Below, piece by piece: positions 1 through 9,500 of a DNA stretch of 36,409 bases (position 1 is its first letter; the number at the start of each line of letters is the position of its first letter). This DNA is from Bryobacterales bacterium (GTDB lineage: Bacteria > Acidobacteriota > Terriglobia > Bryobacterales > Bryobacteraceae): the NCBI GenBank assembly GCA_027450225.1, contig DAIDJK010000059.1, positions 1 through 36,409 of the forward strand, in the 5' to 3' direction. Position numbers and translations under genes: made by a program. The notes under the pieces are model-generated. The model saw only the letters and a list, made by a program, of their open reading frames with translations, was not told where the DNA came from and did no database searches.

Positions 1-1
1 G

Positions 2-1183
2 TTTCCCACCGCGCCGCCGCCTTTCGCGAGACAGAAGATCGGTCCCGGTGATGTGAACCCATATATCCTCACGCCGGAAGAACGCTCCAGTTGGAAGGAC
101 CGCATCGCAAGCATGCGCAATGAAGGTCTGTTCACCCCACCGGGATTCACCGAGACCATTTCCATGCCCGGCGCGCGCGGCGGATCGAACTGGGGCAGCG
201 GCGCCGCGAATCCGGCGCTGGGCCTGATGTACCTGAATACGCAGGATTGGCCGACCATCTACAAGCTGAGTCTCGAAGATCCGCTGGCCGCAAAACGCGC
301 CGCTTCCGGCAGCGCGAAAGCGCGCGTCTATTCCGAACGGTGCGAAGGTTGCCACGGCAGGAACGGCGTTCGCCTCGGCGCCGGGCCTCCGCCCCTGGCC
401 GGGATTGACCAGCGGCTCTCGCTCGAATCGTTCGAATTGACCGTACACTCCGGACGCGGAGAAATGCCGGCCTTCGCCGATCTCGACGAGCCCGCCATGA
501 AGGAATTGTTTGCGTATCTCAGCAGTCTCAAAGGGCCCGGGCCTGTCAGCGACGCCGCCGATCCGAAAGCGCAGTCACAAAATCCGGCGGCCGCGGGCCC
601 GGTCGTCGCGTCCGGCGGCGCGCCGGGCAGCCTCAAAATACCGCCCGCTACTGGCGCTCATTACAGCCCTCTTGGCGGACCGCCATATCCGGCCGGCACG
701 CAAACCCCGAAGGTCCGTTACTACACCGACTGGGGACTCTATCCCGATCAGCCGTTTGTCGTCGGGCCGCCATGGTCCTCCGTCGTTGCCTACGATCTGA
801 ACTCCGGAACCATCAAGTGGAAAGTGCCACTGGGGCAGGACGCGGAAGCCGCCGCCGAGGGCGCTCATGACACCGGCGCATTCATGGCGGAGCATCACGG
901 AATCATCGTGACTTCCACGGGGCTCATCTTTATTGCCGCAAGCGACGGAAAGATTCGTGCGCTGGACGCCGATACAGGCCGGACGCTCTGGGCCGCGGCC
1001 CTGCCCGCGGGCTCGGAGGGAATTCCCGCCATGTACGAAGTCAATGGACGGCAATACCTGGTGGTTTCGGCTTCATCGAACATCAACCCCGGAGGCGGAC
1101 ACCCCGGGCGCGCGGGCGCCGCTCCGGCGTTGCGCACCGATCTCCCGCGAGGTTATGTCGCATTTGCCTTGCCGGTCAAATAA
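2..1183 (+). CDS. PQQ-dependent dehydrogenase with cytochrome c domain (3' part, 5' truncated by window edge)
   Basis: The reading frame is open from base 2 with no stop, so the gene begins upstream; the GTG at 53 is probably internal. The visible part has a cytochrome c domain with a CEGCH heme-binding motif (bases 341-355) and a likely axial Met in GEMPAF (bases 464-466). It is followed by beta-propeller blades with the typical PQQ-enzyme tryptophan-docking pattern (AYDLNSGTIKW, ALDADTGRTLW) and a C-terminal region resembling quinoprotein glucose/alcohol dehydrogenases. Such proteins oxidise sugars or alcohols in the periplasm and pass electrons from PQQ through the fused heme c to the respiratory chain. 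The signal peptide and N-terminal blades lie outside the window. The substrate cannot be told from this part. The next gene on the same strand is 297 bases downstream and may be a separate unit. Confidence 0.88.
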   Translation, partial: FPTAPPPFARQKIGPGDVNPYILTPEERSSWKDRIASMRNEGLFTPPGFTETISMPGARGGSNWGSGAANPALGLMYLNTQDWPTIYKLSLEDPLAAKRAASGSAKARVYSERCEGCHGRNGVRLGAGPPPLAGIDQRLSLESFELTVHSGRGEMPAFADLDEPAMKELFAYLSSLKGPGPVSDAADPKAQSQNPAAAGPVVASGGAPGSLKIPPATGAHYSPLGGPPYPAGTQTPKVRYYTDWGLYPDQPFVVGPPWSSVVAYDLNSGTIKWKVPLGQDAEAAAEGAHDTGAFMAEHHGIIVTSTGLIFIAASDGKIRALDADTGRTLWAAALPAGSEGIPAMYEVNGRQYLVVSASSNINPGGGHPGRAGAAPALRTDLPRGYVAFALPVK

Positions 1184-1480
1184 ACGGGCGCGTATCTTAC
1201 TCGCCGGCTAATATCAATCAATTAGTAACAGGCATGGCGCATTCGCCGCGCATTAAGAAGTCCTGTGGCCTTGAGAATAAGTGCGGGCGAGTAACTATCC
1301 AGGTACTGGTGATCGCCTGACTAATGTGCGAATATAACTGCAGGGGGAAGAAGTAAGCTGATCGGGATCTGGTTACTGAAGCCGACGATATAGATATTGT
1401 CATAACATTTGTCGCCGGTCCGAAGTGGTGACCTTACTGACCTTGACGCTTTCTTGATATAGCGGGATGAAAGGGTTTGT
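1184..1480. other. Intergenic region, relatively AT-rich, likely promoter of the downstream pair
   Basis: No convincing gene is seen here. The stretch is visibly more AT-rich than its surroundings. Near its 3' end is a direct repeat of TGACCTT with a 9-base period (1429-1435 and 1438-1444). The second copy runs into TTGACG, which resembles a -35 element, but a -10 at normal spacing would fall almost on the start codon at 1481, so no promoter is assigned. A GAAAGGG ribosome binding site lies just before 1481. Confidence 0.4.
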
Positions 1481-2062
1481 ATGGAACGACGGGACCTGTT
1501 AAAACTTCTTGCCTCTACAACTACCTGGCCTTCGCTGAGCGCGGAGGCCATTTTTTTGTTCGAAGGAGTTCACGCGCAGATTGCGAGAGCTTCGGTGCTG
1601 AAGACGCTGAATCCCCAGCAGGACGCGACCGTGGCCACCATCGCGGAACTGATTATTCCGCAGACGAATACGCCTGGCGCGAAGGCGGCGAAAGTAAACG
1701 AGTTCATCGACGTCATGCTTTCCGACTGGTGCGATGAATCCATGTCGGCGCGGTTCCTTGCGGGCCTCGCGGACGTGGACAGCCGGAGCCGGCAGTTGTT
1801 TGGCCGCAACTTCGTGGAATGCCAGGAAGCCGACCAGAAGAAACTTCTGGCGGCGCTGGACGAGGAAGCAATCGCGGCCCGCGGGAATGAGTTACATTCC
1901 GGGTCTCCCATGCCGCTTCTTCCCGCGAACTTCTTCGGCATGATGAAGACGCTCACCCTCGTCGGCTATTACACGTCGGAGGCCGGCTTCAAAGAGGAAC
2001 TTCGCCAATCCATCATTCCGCCGTCCCACAAGGGATGCGCGCCCCTGGTGAGAGGTGTATGA
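1481..2062 (+). CDS. Gluconate 2-dehydrogenase subunit 3 family protein, Tat-exported
   Basis: This 193-residue protein starts with a twin-arginine-like leader (RRDLLKLL near residues 3-10 followed by a short hydrophobic stretch), suggesting folded export through Tat. The body, with LNPQQDATVATIAELIIPQT and later FFGMMKTLTLVGYYTSE, matches the Gluconate_2-dh3 family. In known membrane-bound sugar and gluconate dehydrogenases this small subunit accompanies a GMC-type flavoprotein and helps its export, because the flavoprotein has no leader. That arrangement is seen here: the flavoprotein ATG follows one base after this stop codon. The ATG at 1481 has a good ribosome binding site (GAAAGGG). The usual third subunit, a multiheme cytochrome c, is not found directly downstream. 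Confidence 0.88.
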   Translation: MERRDLLKLLASTTTWPSLSAEAIFLFEGVHAQIARASVLKTLNPQQDATVATIAELIIPQTNTPGAKAAKVNEFIDVMLSDWCDESMSARFLAGLADVDSRSRQLFGRNFVECQEADQKKLLAALDEEAIAARGNELHSGSPMPLLPANFFGMMKTLTLVGYYTSEAGFKEELRQSIIPPSHKGCAPLVRGV

Positions 2063-2063
2063 C

Positions 2064-3743
2064 ATGGCCGCGAATAGTTATGACGCGATTGTAATCGGCT
2101 CCGGAATATCCGGTGGATGGGCCGCGAAAGAGCTTACCGAAAAGGGCATGCGCACTCTGGTCCTCGAGGCCGGAAGGTCGATCGTTCCGGAAACCGACTT
2201 CGTGGAGCATGTGCCCACATGGAAAATGAGGTTCCGCGGCTTGCGGGACCGGAAGGCGGATCTGCTCAACCAGCCGGTCCAGTCGCACATCGGCGATGAG
2301 CTGAGTACGAAATTCTTCGTCAACGATCGCGAGAACCCGTATGCCGCGGCTCCCGGTGAGCCGTATTATTTCCTGCGCGGACGTCAGGTGGGCGGGCGCT
2401 CCATCACCTGGGGCAGGCAAAGCTATCGCTGGAGCGATCTCGATTTCGAGGCCAACCTGAAGGAAGGGCTCGGCGTCGACTGGCCAATCCGCTACAGCGA
2501 CATTGCTCCCTGGTACGACTACGTGGAGGATTTCATCGGCGTCAGCGGCCAGGCCGAAGGATTGCCGCAACTCCCAGACGGTAAGTTTCTGCCTCCGATG
2601 GAAATGAATTGCGCCGAACTGGCGGTGAAGGATGCCATCGCGAAAAAATTCCCGGGCGAGCGGCTGATGACCATCGGCCGGGTCGCGGTTCTGACCAAAG
2701 ATCACCGCGGCCGCTTCGCCTGCCACTATTGCGGGCCGTGCGCGCGGGGATGTATCACGAAGTCGTACTTCAACAGCAACAACTCGACTCTGCCGGCGGC
2801 GAATGCCACTGGCAAGTTGACCCTGCGCCCCTTCAGCGTGGTGCACAGCCTGGTTTTCGATTCGCGGACGAGGAAGATTTCCGGCGTGCGCGTCATCGAT
2901 GCGCAAACCAGAACGACGCTGGAATTCCGCGCGCGCGTTGTCTTTCTGTGCGCATCCACGCTCGAATCGGCCCGCATTCTTCTGAATTCCTCCACGCCGG
3001 AGTTTTCAAACGGTCTCGCCAATTCGAGCGGAGAACTCGGCAGGAACCTGATGGACCACATTTTCAAAGGCGGCGCTTCCGCAACCATCCCCGGTTTTGA
3101 AGACCGCGTGCAACTGGGCAAGCGGCCGAACGGCATCTATGTTCCCCGCTTTCGCAACATAAAAGAGAAGCATCCCGCCTTTCTGCGCGGCTATGGCTTC
3201 CAGGGCAGGGCCGCAAGGTCGGGCTGGGAGCGCGGCAGCGATCTGCCGGGCTTCGGCGCCGAATTCAAGCACTCGCTGTCTCAGCCGGGTCCCTGGCGTT
3301 TTTCCTTTACCGGTTTCGGAGAATGCCTGCCGAACCTGGACAATTATCTGGAACTCGACAAAACAAAAGTGGACGCCTGGGGAATTCCCACCCTGAAGAT
3401 GCATTGCAAGTGGCGGGAGAACGAACTGGCTCTGTATAAAGACATGGCCGTCACCGCCTCGGAGATGCTCGAAGCCGCCGGCGCCAGAGACATCACGCCT
3501 TCGCCGCTCCAGTCCGTCCCCGGCGAGGCAATTCATGAGATGGGCGCCGCGCGCATGGGGCGCGATCCGAAGACGTCCGTGCTCAATGCCTACAACCAGG
3601 CGCACGACGTGAAGAATCTGTTCATCACCGATGGCTCCTGCATGGCATCGTCGGCCTGCGTCAATCCGTCCCTCACCTATATGGCGCTCACGGCGCGAGC
3701 CTCCGGCTACGCCGCCGGGCTGATGAAAAAAGGCGAGTTGTAG
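2064..3743 (+). CDS. GMC-family FAD oxidoreductase (gluconate/sugar dehydrogenase large-subunit-like)
   Basis: A 559-residue flavoprotein. The N-terminus has the Rossmann dinucleotide motif GSGISGG (about residues 13-19) followed by the acidic end of the second strand (VLEAGRS), for FAD. Mid-protein is a cysteine-rich CHYCGPCARGC segment. The C-terminal GMC region has HEMGAARMG and a typical closing segment (FITDGSCM, NPSLTYMALTARAS). Proteins of this type oxidise sugars or sugar acids and pass electrons to a cytochrome. ATG 2064 is preferred over the in-frame GTG at 2055 because it has AGAGG at a good distance and follows the stop of the small subunit by one base. There is no leader, consistent with export piggy-backed on the Tat-bearing partner. 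The substrate is unknown. Confidence 0.9.
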   Translation: MAANSYDAIVIGSGISGGWAAKELTEKGMRTLVLEAGRSIVPETDFVEHVPTWKMRFRGLRDRKADLLNQPVQSHIGDELSTKFFVNDRENPYAAAPGEPYYFLRGRQVGGRSITWGRQSYRWSDLDFEANLKEGLGVDWPIRYSDIAPWYDYVEDFIGVSGQAEGLPQLPDGKFLPPMEMNCAELAVKDAIAKKFPGERLMTIGRVAVLTKDHRGRFACHYCGPCARGCITKSYFNSNNSTLPAANATGKLTLRPFSVVHSLVFDSRTRKISGVRVIDAQTRTTLEFRARVVFLCASTLESARILLNSSTPEFSNGLANSSGELGRNLMDHIFKGGASATIPGFEDRVQLGKRPNGIYVPRFRNIKEKHPAFLRGYGFQGRAARSGWERGSDLPGFGAEFKHSLSQPGPWRFSFTGFGECLPNLDNYLELDKTKVDAWGIPTLKMHCKWRENELALYKDMAVTASEMLEAAGARDITPSPLQSVPGEAIHEMGAARMGRDPKTSVLNAYNQAHDVKNLFITDGSCMASSACVNPSLTYMALTARASGYAAGLMKKGEL

Positions 3744-3756
3744 ACCAGCCCCCGTT

Positions 3757-3799
3757 CCGGCCGCGTTTCCGTGCGTCTCCGCGCACGGATCGCGGCCGG
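3757..3799 (+). terminator. Strong GC-rich hairpin after the GMC gene, possible terminator without U-tract
   Basis: CCGGCCGCG (3757-3765) pairs perfectly with CGCGGCCGG ending at 3799. Inside, after a small internal bulge, CCGTGCG pairs with CGCACGG. The hairpin lies 14 bases after the GMC stop and before the T6SS genes, so it plausibly separates the two transcription units. No run of T follows, so it is not a classical intrinsic terminator. Confidence 0.5.
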
Positions 3800-3880
3800 T
3801 GCGCGCGCCGAAAATCCGTTTGTAATCCGCTCTAAATCTCAGTTTGAAATCGAACGCCGGAAGCCACGGCGCGCCGTGTT
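3800..3880. other. Leader region before the T6SS cluster
   Basis: After the hairpin the sequence becomes AT-richer around 3811-3850 (for example TTTGTAATCC and CTCTAAATC), the likeliest place for the promoter of the T6SS operon. No pair of elements at good spacing can be chosen with confidence, and no strong ribosome binding site is seen just before 3881. Confidence 0.3.
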
Positions 3881-4399
3881 ATGCTTCAGCGGTTGCGCCG
3901 AATTTTTGCGGTTTCCTGGGTCATCGGTGAGGTGATTGCGCTCTCGCTTCCGCTTTTGTTCGTGAGTGGTTGCGCCCGGCGCCGGATCGCCGTCGATGTC
4001 CATATCACCAGTGGCGCGAACGATCGCAATCCGGTGGCCCTGGATTTCGTGACCGTGGGAAACAAGGATCTGGAGAAAGAAATTTCGAAGCTCACAGCGG
4101 CCCAATGGTTTGAAAAGCGGCAGCAATATCAGCTGGATTACCCTAAGACGAACGATTTAAGCGTGATCAGCGGGGAGTGGGTACCGGGCCAGCGCGTACC
4201 CCCTCAGGAGTTGCCCTCTCCTTCGGCCCTGCCTGTTCCGATCAAGATACCGGTTCCCCTGCTTTCATCCTCTGCCCCCACATTCGTGTTCGCCAACTAC
4301 TTCAGCCCAGGTCCGCATCGCGCCCGGCTCATCGTGAAGAAATCGACCCGAATCGAACTGGGGGACGATGATCTGAAAGTGATCGAGGCCGGCAAGTAG
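3881..4399 (+). CDS. tssJ: TssJ-like T6SS outer-membrane lipoprotein
   Basis: This 172-residue protein has a hydrophobic signal segment and a lipobox (FVSGC, Cys31), so it should be lipidated after signal peptidase II cleavage. The mature part begins with an IAVDVHITSGANDRN-type strand and ends with strands around RARLIVKKS, as in TssJ, whose beta-sandwich contacts the periplasmic end of TssM and anchors the secretion complex in the outer membrane. Size and position at the head of tssK-tssL-tssM support the call. The middle has a proline-rich stretch (about residues 105-130). The TssK start follows 10 bases after this stop, with an AGGAG ribosome binding site between. TssJ is poorly conserved in sequence, so the assignment leans on lipobox plus context. 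Confidence 0.78.
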   Translation: MLQRLRRIFAVSWVIGEVIALSLPLLFVSGCARRRIAVDVHITSGANDRNPVALDFVTVGNKDLEKEISKLTAAQWFEKRQQYQLDYPKTNDLSVISGEWVPGQRVPPQELPSPSALPVPIKIPVPLLSSSAPTFVFANYFSPGPHRARLIVKKSTRIELGDDDLKVIEAGK

Positions 4400-4409
4400 A
4401 GGAGTTCCG

Positions 4410-5750
4410 ATGAGAAAAATGAACGCGGATCCGTTCAAAATTCCCGATCCGATTTATTGGTCTCAAGGCATGCTGCTGACCCCGAGGCATTTCCTCGAAC
4501 TGGGCGGCCGCTACGAGATGATGCAGCAGCGCATGGCCACCCTCCAGCCGTTTGGCTGGGGCGTGCTGCGGTTGCGCTGCGACCCCGCCTCTCTCGCGAA
4601 GGGCGTGGTCGATATCAGTGAGCTCGAGGCCGTCCTTCCGGATGGAACGCTGGTTCAGACGAATGAAGGGGAAATCGCGCCGTTCACCGTCGAGAAGGCG
4701 GAATCCGGAGACGTGCGGCCGGTGTGGCTCACCATTCCCTCTCAGCCGAGTTTCAGCAGTTCGGGCGGCGCGGCCAGATATCGGGTAATCGATCAGGACG
4801 CCGCCGCCGAAACAGGGCGTCTGCGTCCCATCATGAACCTCAGCGCTCAGCCGCCGTCGTCTCTTTTCACCTCGCTGCCGCTGTTCCGTTTGACCTTCCG
4901 GACCGAGTTCTCGAACGAATATGAGCCGCCATGGCTCTCGGTACCGGAAAATTCGGCCATCGCGCGCATTTGTTCCGGGGTGGTCGAACTGCTGCGGAGC
5001 AAGATCGGCTTTCTGACCGCGCAAATCCGCAATCCGGCGCAATCGCTGACCGGCATCGCGGAACTGCGCGACAAACTGCTCAGCCTGATTGCCGGGCTTC
5101 CGGTGCTCGAGGCCTATTTGAACGCCGGGCGCGGCTCTTCGGCGCAGGACCGGGCGATCGGGCATCCTTTTCCCCTGTATGTTTCGCTCTGGGCGATCGC
5201 GGGACACGTTTCCCTGCTGGGCAGCGAACTCACGCCGCCGGAGTTCGACGCCTACGATCACACCGATCTGCTGCGCTGCTTTTCGCGCGTCGCCGAGTTC
5301 ATCACGGCCAGCGTGAACCACGGCATTTCCGAACACTGGGCTCCATTCCAGATGGTCAGGACCGCTGTGGGGTTCGAGTTGACGCCTTCCGAGGCCGTGG
5401 CCGGCTACAAATACTCTGACATTCCGTGGCCCTCGGTGGTGATCGGGTTCCGTGTCGGTTCCGGCCAGACAAGACAGAGCGTTCTCGAATGGGCGTCACG
5501 CTGTCTGATCGCGACCGGGGATGTCACGGCAATTCGCGAGAACCGCGTGATCGGCGCCCGGCGCAGCGAATGGGCTGATCCGCCGGATCTGACGGCCCCT
5601 CCGGGTGTGGTCCTTGTCGCCATCGAAAAGGGCGACCGCTCACTCGATCTTTCCGATAAACTCCATATCGCGGGAGACGCGCCGCTGCCCGCCGAGGCCG
5701 TGTTGTACCTGCGCGCGAAACCCGCGGCGCAGAAGAGCGCGCGCGCCTGA
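4410..5750 (+). CDS. tssK: T6SS baseplate subunit TssK
   Basis: A 446-residue protein, the normal TssK length. The N-terminal segment (IYWSQGMLLTPRHF, about residues 14-27) is the hallmark of the family, formerly ImpJ/VasE. TssK trimers join the baseplate wedges (TssE-F-G) to the cytoplasmic parts of TssL and TssM. The ATG at 4410 is preceded by AGGAG at good spacing. It lies between tssJ and tssL, the most conserved order in T6SS clusters. Nothing looks truncated. Confidence 0.95.
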   Translation: MRKMNADPFKIPDPIYWSQGMLLTPRHFLELGGRYEMMQQRMATLQPFGWGVLRLRCDPASLAKGVVDISELEAVLPDGTLVQTNEGEIAPFTVEKAESGDVRPVWLTIPSQPSFSSSGGAARYRVIDQDAAAETGRLRPIMNLSAQPPSSLFTSLPLFRLTFRTEFSNEYEPPWLSVPENSAIARICSGVVELLRSKIGFLTAQIRNPAQSLTGIAELRDKLLSLIAGLPVLEAYLNAGRGSSAQDRAIGHPFPLYVSLWAIAGHVSLLGSELTPPEFDAYDHTDLLRCFSRVAEFITASVNHGISEHWAPFQMVRTAVGFELTPSEAVAGYKYSDIPWPSVVIGFRVGSGQTRQSVLEWASRCLIATGDVTAIRENRVIGARRSEWADPPDLTAPPGVVLVAIEKGDRSLDLSDKLHIAGDAPLPAEAVLYLRAKPAAQKSARA

Positions 5751-5759
5751 CAGGCGGAT

Positions 5760-6551
5760 ATGAGTCCAGCAGCGAGCCCGCAGTATCTGACGGTTCTCGA
5801 AGAATTCCAGCGCTTCTATGTCGAGATCATCGCCTTGAAGCGCTCCGCGCACGCTCCCGCGCCGCTGCCGGAACCGGGCGTGATCGACGCGCCCGTCGAA
5901 GGCGGCCGGGCCGCCGGGATCTGGCGCAAGGCGGCTGAGGTTCTGGACCGCCAGGCCCGCGAGTCCATTCATGCCAGTCCGCTCGAAGCGCGTTTGCACA
6001 GCGAAGCCCGTTTTGTTATGGCGGCGATGGCGGACGAGGTGTTCATCCATCCCCGCTGGGAAGGGACGGATTACTGGCTCGCGCATCTGCTCGAGACGCG
6101 CTACTTCCGGACGCATTCGGCCGGAGAAGTGTTCTTCGAGAAAGCATCCGCGCTGCTGTCGCTGAACGATCCGGCGGCCGACCAGCTCATCATGATCTAC
6201 CTGATGGCGCTGGCCCTCGGGTTTCGGGGGAAGTACGCCGGCAGGCCGGAGGGAGATTCGGTCCTGCGGGATCTTCGGGAAAGGCTGCTCGAAACCATCT
6301 GGCGCAGGCATCCCGGCATGCTGAACGAGACGAAGCATCTTTTTCCGCATGCGGCGCGCTCCACCGTGCGGGAAGGTCCCATCCGGAAGCTTCCGTCGCC
6401 CGCGAAATGGCTCACGGTCGCATTCGGAGTAGTGGTTTTCTGGGTGCTGTTCTCGTGGCTTCCCTGGCGGGCGCTCAGCGGTCCCTTGTATGACATACTT
6501 TCCGGCGCCGCGGTGAACACCGCCGCAGCGGTCCCGAAGGGCGGCCAATGA
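5760..6551 (+). CDS. tssL: T6SS inner-membrane protein TssL (DotU/IcmH family)
   Basis: A 263-residue protein with a cytoplasmic DotU-type helical domain (about residues 8-210, including AMADEVFIHPRWEG and a conserved RYFRTHSAGEVFFEK region) and a single C-terminal transmembrane helix (about residues 217-236) followed by a tail of roughly 27 residues. TssL binds TssM in the inner membrane and docks the baseplate through TssK. There is no OmpA-type peptidoglycan-binding extension, which some TssL proteins carry; the SPOR-domain protein at 23517-24137 might serve that role (inference). The start follows an AGGCGGA site 9 bases after tssK. The stop overlaps the tssM start as ATGA. Confidence 0.94.
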   Translation: MSPAASPQYLTVLEEFQRFYVEIIALKRSAHAPAPLPEPGVIDAPVEGGRAAGIWRKAAEVLDRQARESIHASPLEARLHSEARFVMAAMADEVFIHPRWEGTDYWLAHLLETRYFRTHSAGEVFFEKASALLSLNDPAADQLIMIYLMALALGFRGKYAGRPEGDSVLRDLRERLLETIWRRHPGMLNETKHLFPHAARSTVREGPIRKLPSPAKWLTVAFGVVVFWVLFSWLPWRALSGPLYDILSGAAVNTAAAVPKGGQ

Positions 6552-9500
6552 GCGGAGGCGAACCAGGGCTCTGGCTCATCCTGCTGATCGGGCTGGTTGC
6601 CGTCGCCGTGCTGGTGGGCGTCGCCTTCATCGTGCTGAAGGGCGCGATGAAACCCGAGGGCGAGACGGCGGGAGAACCGAAACCGCCCGGCAACGCCATC
6701 GCTCCGCTGCCGCGCGCGGAAATTTCTTCCTCTTTTCAATCCGCGCTCACCAGCCTGCGCGAGCGCGTGGTGGGAAGCGCATTCCAGTATCGGGCGCCAT
6801 GGATTCTGCTGGCCGGCTCGCCCGGGTCCGGCAAGACGGCGATTGTCGAAAGTCTTGCCGCCGGCGCTTTGGGCGCGGCCGGAACCAGTTCTCCGCGGGG
6901 CGCCGGCGTGGGATGGGGATTTCTGAATGGCGGCGTCCTCATCGATACGCCGGGCAGCATGCTGCTCGGGCCGGCCAGCGGAATACCTTCCGACGAAGCG
7001 GCGTGGAACCAGCTTTTGCGGGGGCTCGCGAGACATCGCCCTTCGCGCCCGCTCGATGGCGTGGTCCTCACCATCACCGCGGCCGAGTTGCTCGACGCGT
7101 CCGCGGATATAGCCGCGAGAGGCTCGCTGGTGCGCGCCAGGCTGGATGAATTGCAGTCGAAGCTCGGTCTGGTTTTGCCGGTCTACGTGCTGGTGACGCA
7201 GTGCGACTCCATTCCCGGCTTCACCGCGTTCTGCCAGGAGGCGCAGCGCGAACTGAAGGACGCGCCAAAAGAGATGTTCGGCTGGTCCAACGACCACACG
7301 CTCGATTCCAGCTTTACGTGGGTGTGGGTGGACGAGGCCATGACCACGCTGCAGCGCAGCATCCGCGCGTGGCAGCTGCGGTTCTTCGGCGCCAATCGGG
7401 ACATCACGGCGCCGGACGAACTATTCCTGTTTCCACCGGAATTTCAGAATCTGCGTGAACCGTTGCGCATGTTTCTTACGCAGTTATTCATACCGGTGTC
7501 TTACCGCGATTCGCACTATTTCCGAGGCGTGTACTTCAGCGGGCTGCCCGAAAAGCCGCTGCCGGCGGACAGCAAAGAGCTGTTGCCGTCAATGGCGGCG
7601 GGACGCAAACGGCTGCCGCTGTTCTTCCTCGAAGATCTGTTCGAGCGCAAAATTTTCGCCGAGCGGCCGCTCGCGCGCCCCGTGCCGCAGCGCTTCGCTT
7701 TTCGCAACCGCATCGTGATGGGAGCGCAGATCTTCGCGGTGGTGTTCTCGCTGGTGATGGCGTCCGGCCTTGCCTTCGATTACTTCCGGCTCAAGTCTCT
7801 GCGGGATTCCCGAATCGAAGACGCGATCAACGGCGTGAAACAGGATTCCGAGCAGAAGGCGCCGACGATGGACCAGGCGTACAACCTGGTGGTGACGCTC
7901 GGCCAGATGCATGTGCAGGGATTCAGTTCCATTTTCATGCCATGGTCCTGGAACGATCCGATCCAGGAAGAGGTCACCCAGCAACTGGCCCGGAACTTCC
8001 GGTCTGTGGTGCTGCACGCTGCGCACGATGCTCTCGGGCGCAAATATCAGACGCTGCTCGAGCAGACTGCCGCTGAGGGATCCGCGCCGCAGCCGCAGGC
8101 CGCGGCTGCCGAGCCCGGCGAAAATCGTCCCGCGGGACAGTCGAGCTTCGTCGCGGCGATGAATGCGGGAGAGTGCGAAGGCTCCGCCGCGATAGACAGC
8201 GAACTGCTGACGCCATCGGCCGATCCCAATTACAGATCGCTGCAGGCGTATCTGCGGGAGTTGACGGCGCTCGAGCAGAATATCGCGCTCTACGATGAGT
8301 TGCGCACGCAGGATGGCGGGTCGGCGCAGTCACTGCGGTCGCTGATCGAGTACCTGTCGGGCAGAAAGCTCCCGGCGGGACTGACATTTCAAAACAACGC
8401 CTACTTCAGGACAGCGGTTCAGAAAGCCCAGTTCGACGCCGTCGCCAATCTAAAAAACCACCGGGAGCGCGCGCGAACCGCCGGCGAGGATCTGGCGAAT
8501 TCGTTTCTCACCGACTGGTTCGATAATTCAGCTCTGCTGACCGAGGCGCGTTGCATGAACGAGAACATCACTCGCTTCGAGCGCGGCGACTACGGAACGC
8601 CTCCCGACCTGAGAACCGTTGCGGGGCAGATTGCGGCGATGAACCGGAATCTGTCGCAGAATGCGGTGGGCTGGATCGCCCGGCCGTTCGCGCTCGAAGC
8701 GTATCCGCCGCTCGAACAACTTAGGGCGCCGGAGCTACAACCCGTCTTCGGGGCCGATCCGAAACTGATGGAACGGGAGCGGTTGCGGGGCGACGACGCC
8801 TGGAATGGACTTAGAGATAATCTGCTCGGTTTGCGCGCGCCCACAGGCGAGGTGCTGGAATCGCCGTCCGGCGGGAACATCCGGGTCACCAGCGATATCC
8901 AGACGCTCGGCGCCAACCTGTCCTATCTCGCCGATCTCGATTTCATGGCCATCAGCCAGGCTCCGCGCGTGACGGCAAGCCAGCCCCCGGTGATCTGGAA
9001 TGCGGAGAAGCTGGACGATGCGCTGAAACTGAACGCTTCGTGGGAGAAGTACGAATCGCAGGTACTGCCCACGGCGCCGGGGAATATTCAGCAGGTGATC
9101 CGGCAGGCGGCGGGCGCCAACGTCGGCGCGGGTCTGGCGAAAACCGCGCTGGACGCGCGCCAGACCTCCGCGCTCAATCTGGCCACGGGCGACGATCTGG
9201 ACATCGAACTCAAGAACTTCAACGACACGCTCGACAGGAAGAAACAACTGAACGCCGCGGGCGAGAAGCTGGGCAAAGCCGGAGTGCCGCTGATGACGGC
9301 GCTCGACCTGTACCGCGAGGCGGGGCGGCTGCTGGCGGCGATCAATGCCAGACTTTCCGGCTCGCTGTATTCGTACGACGTATCGGCTTTGAAGAACTGG
9401 GATGGAAGCACGCCGCTCTCGCTGGCGCTTTACCGCGCGGATTCGCCCGACATGGTGGCCCAGGCGGTAACGGCGGATCACGACAGAATTCAGCTGCTGG

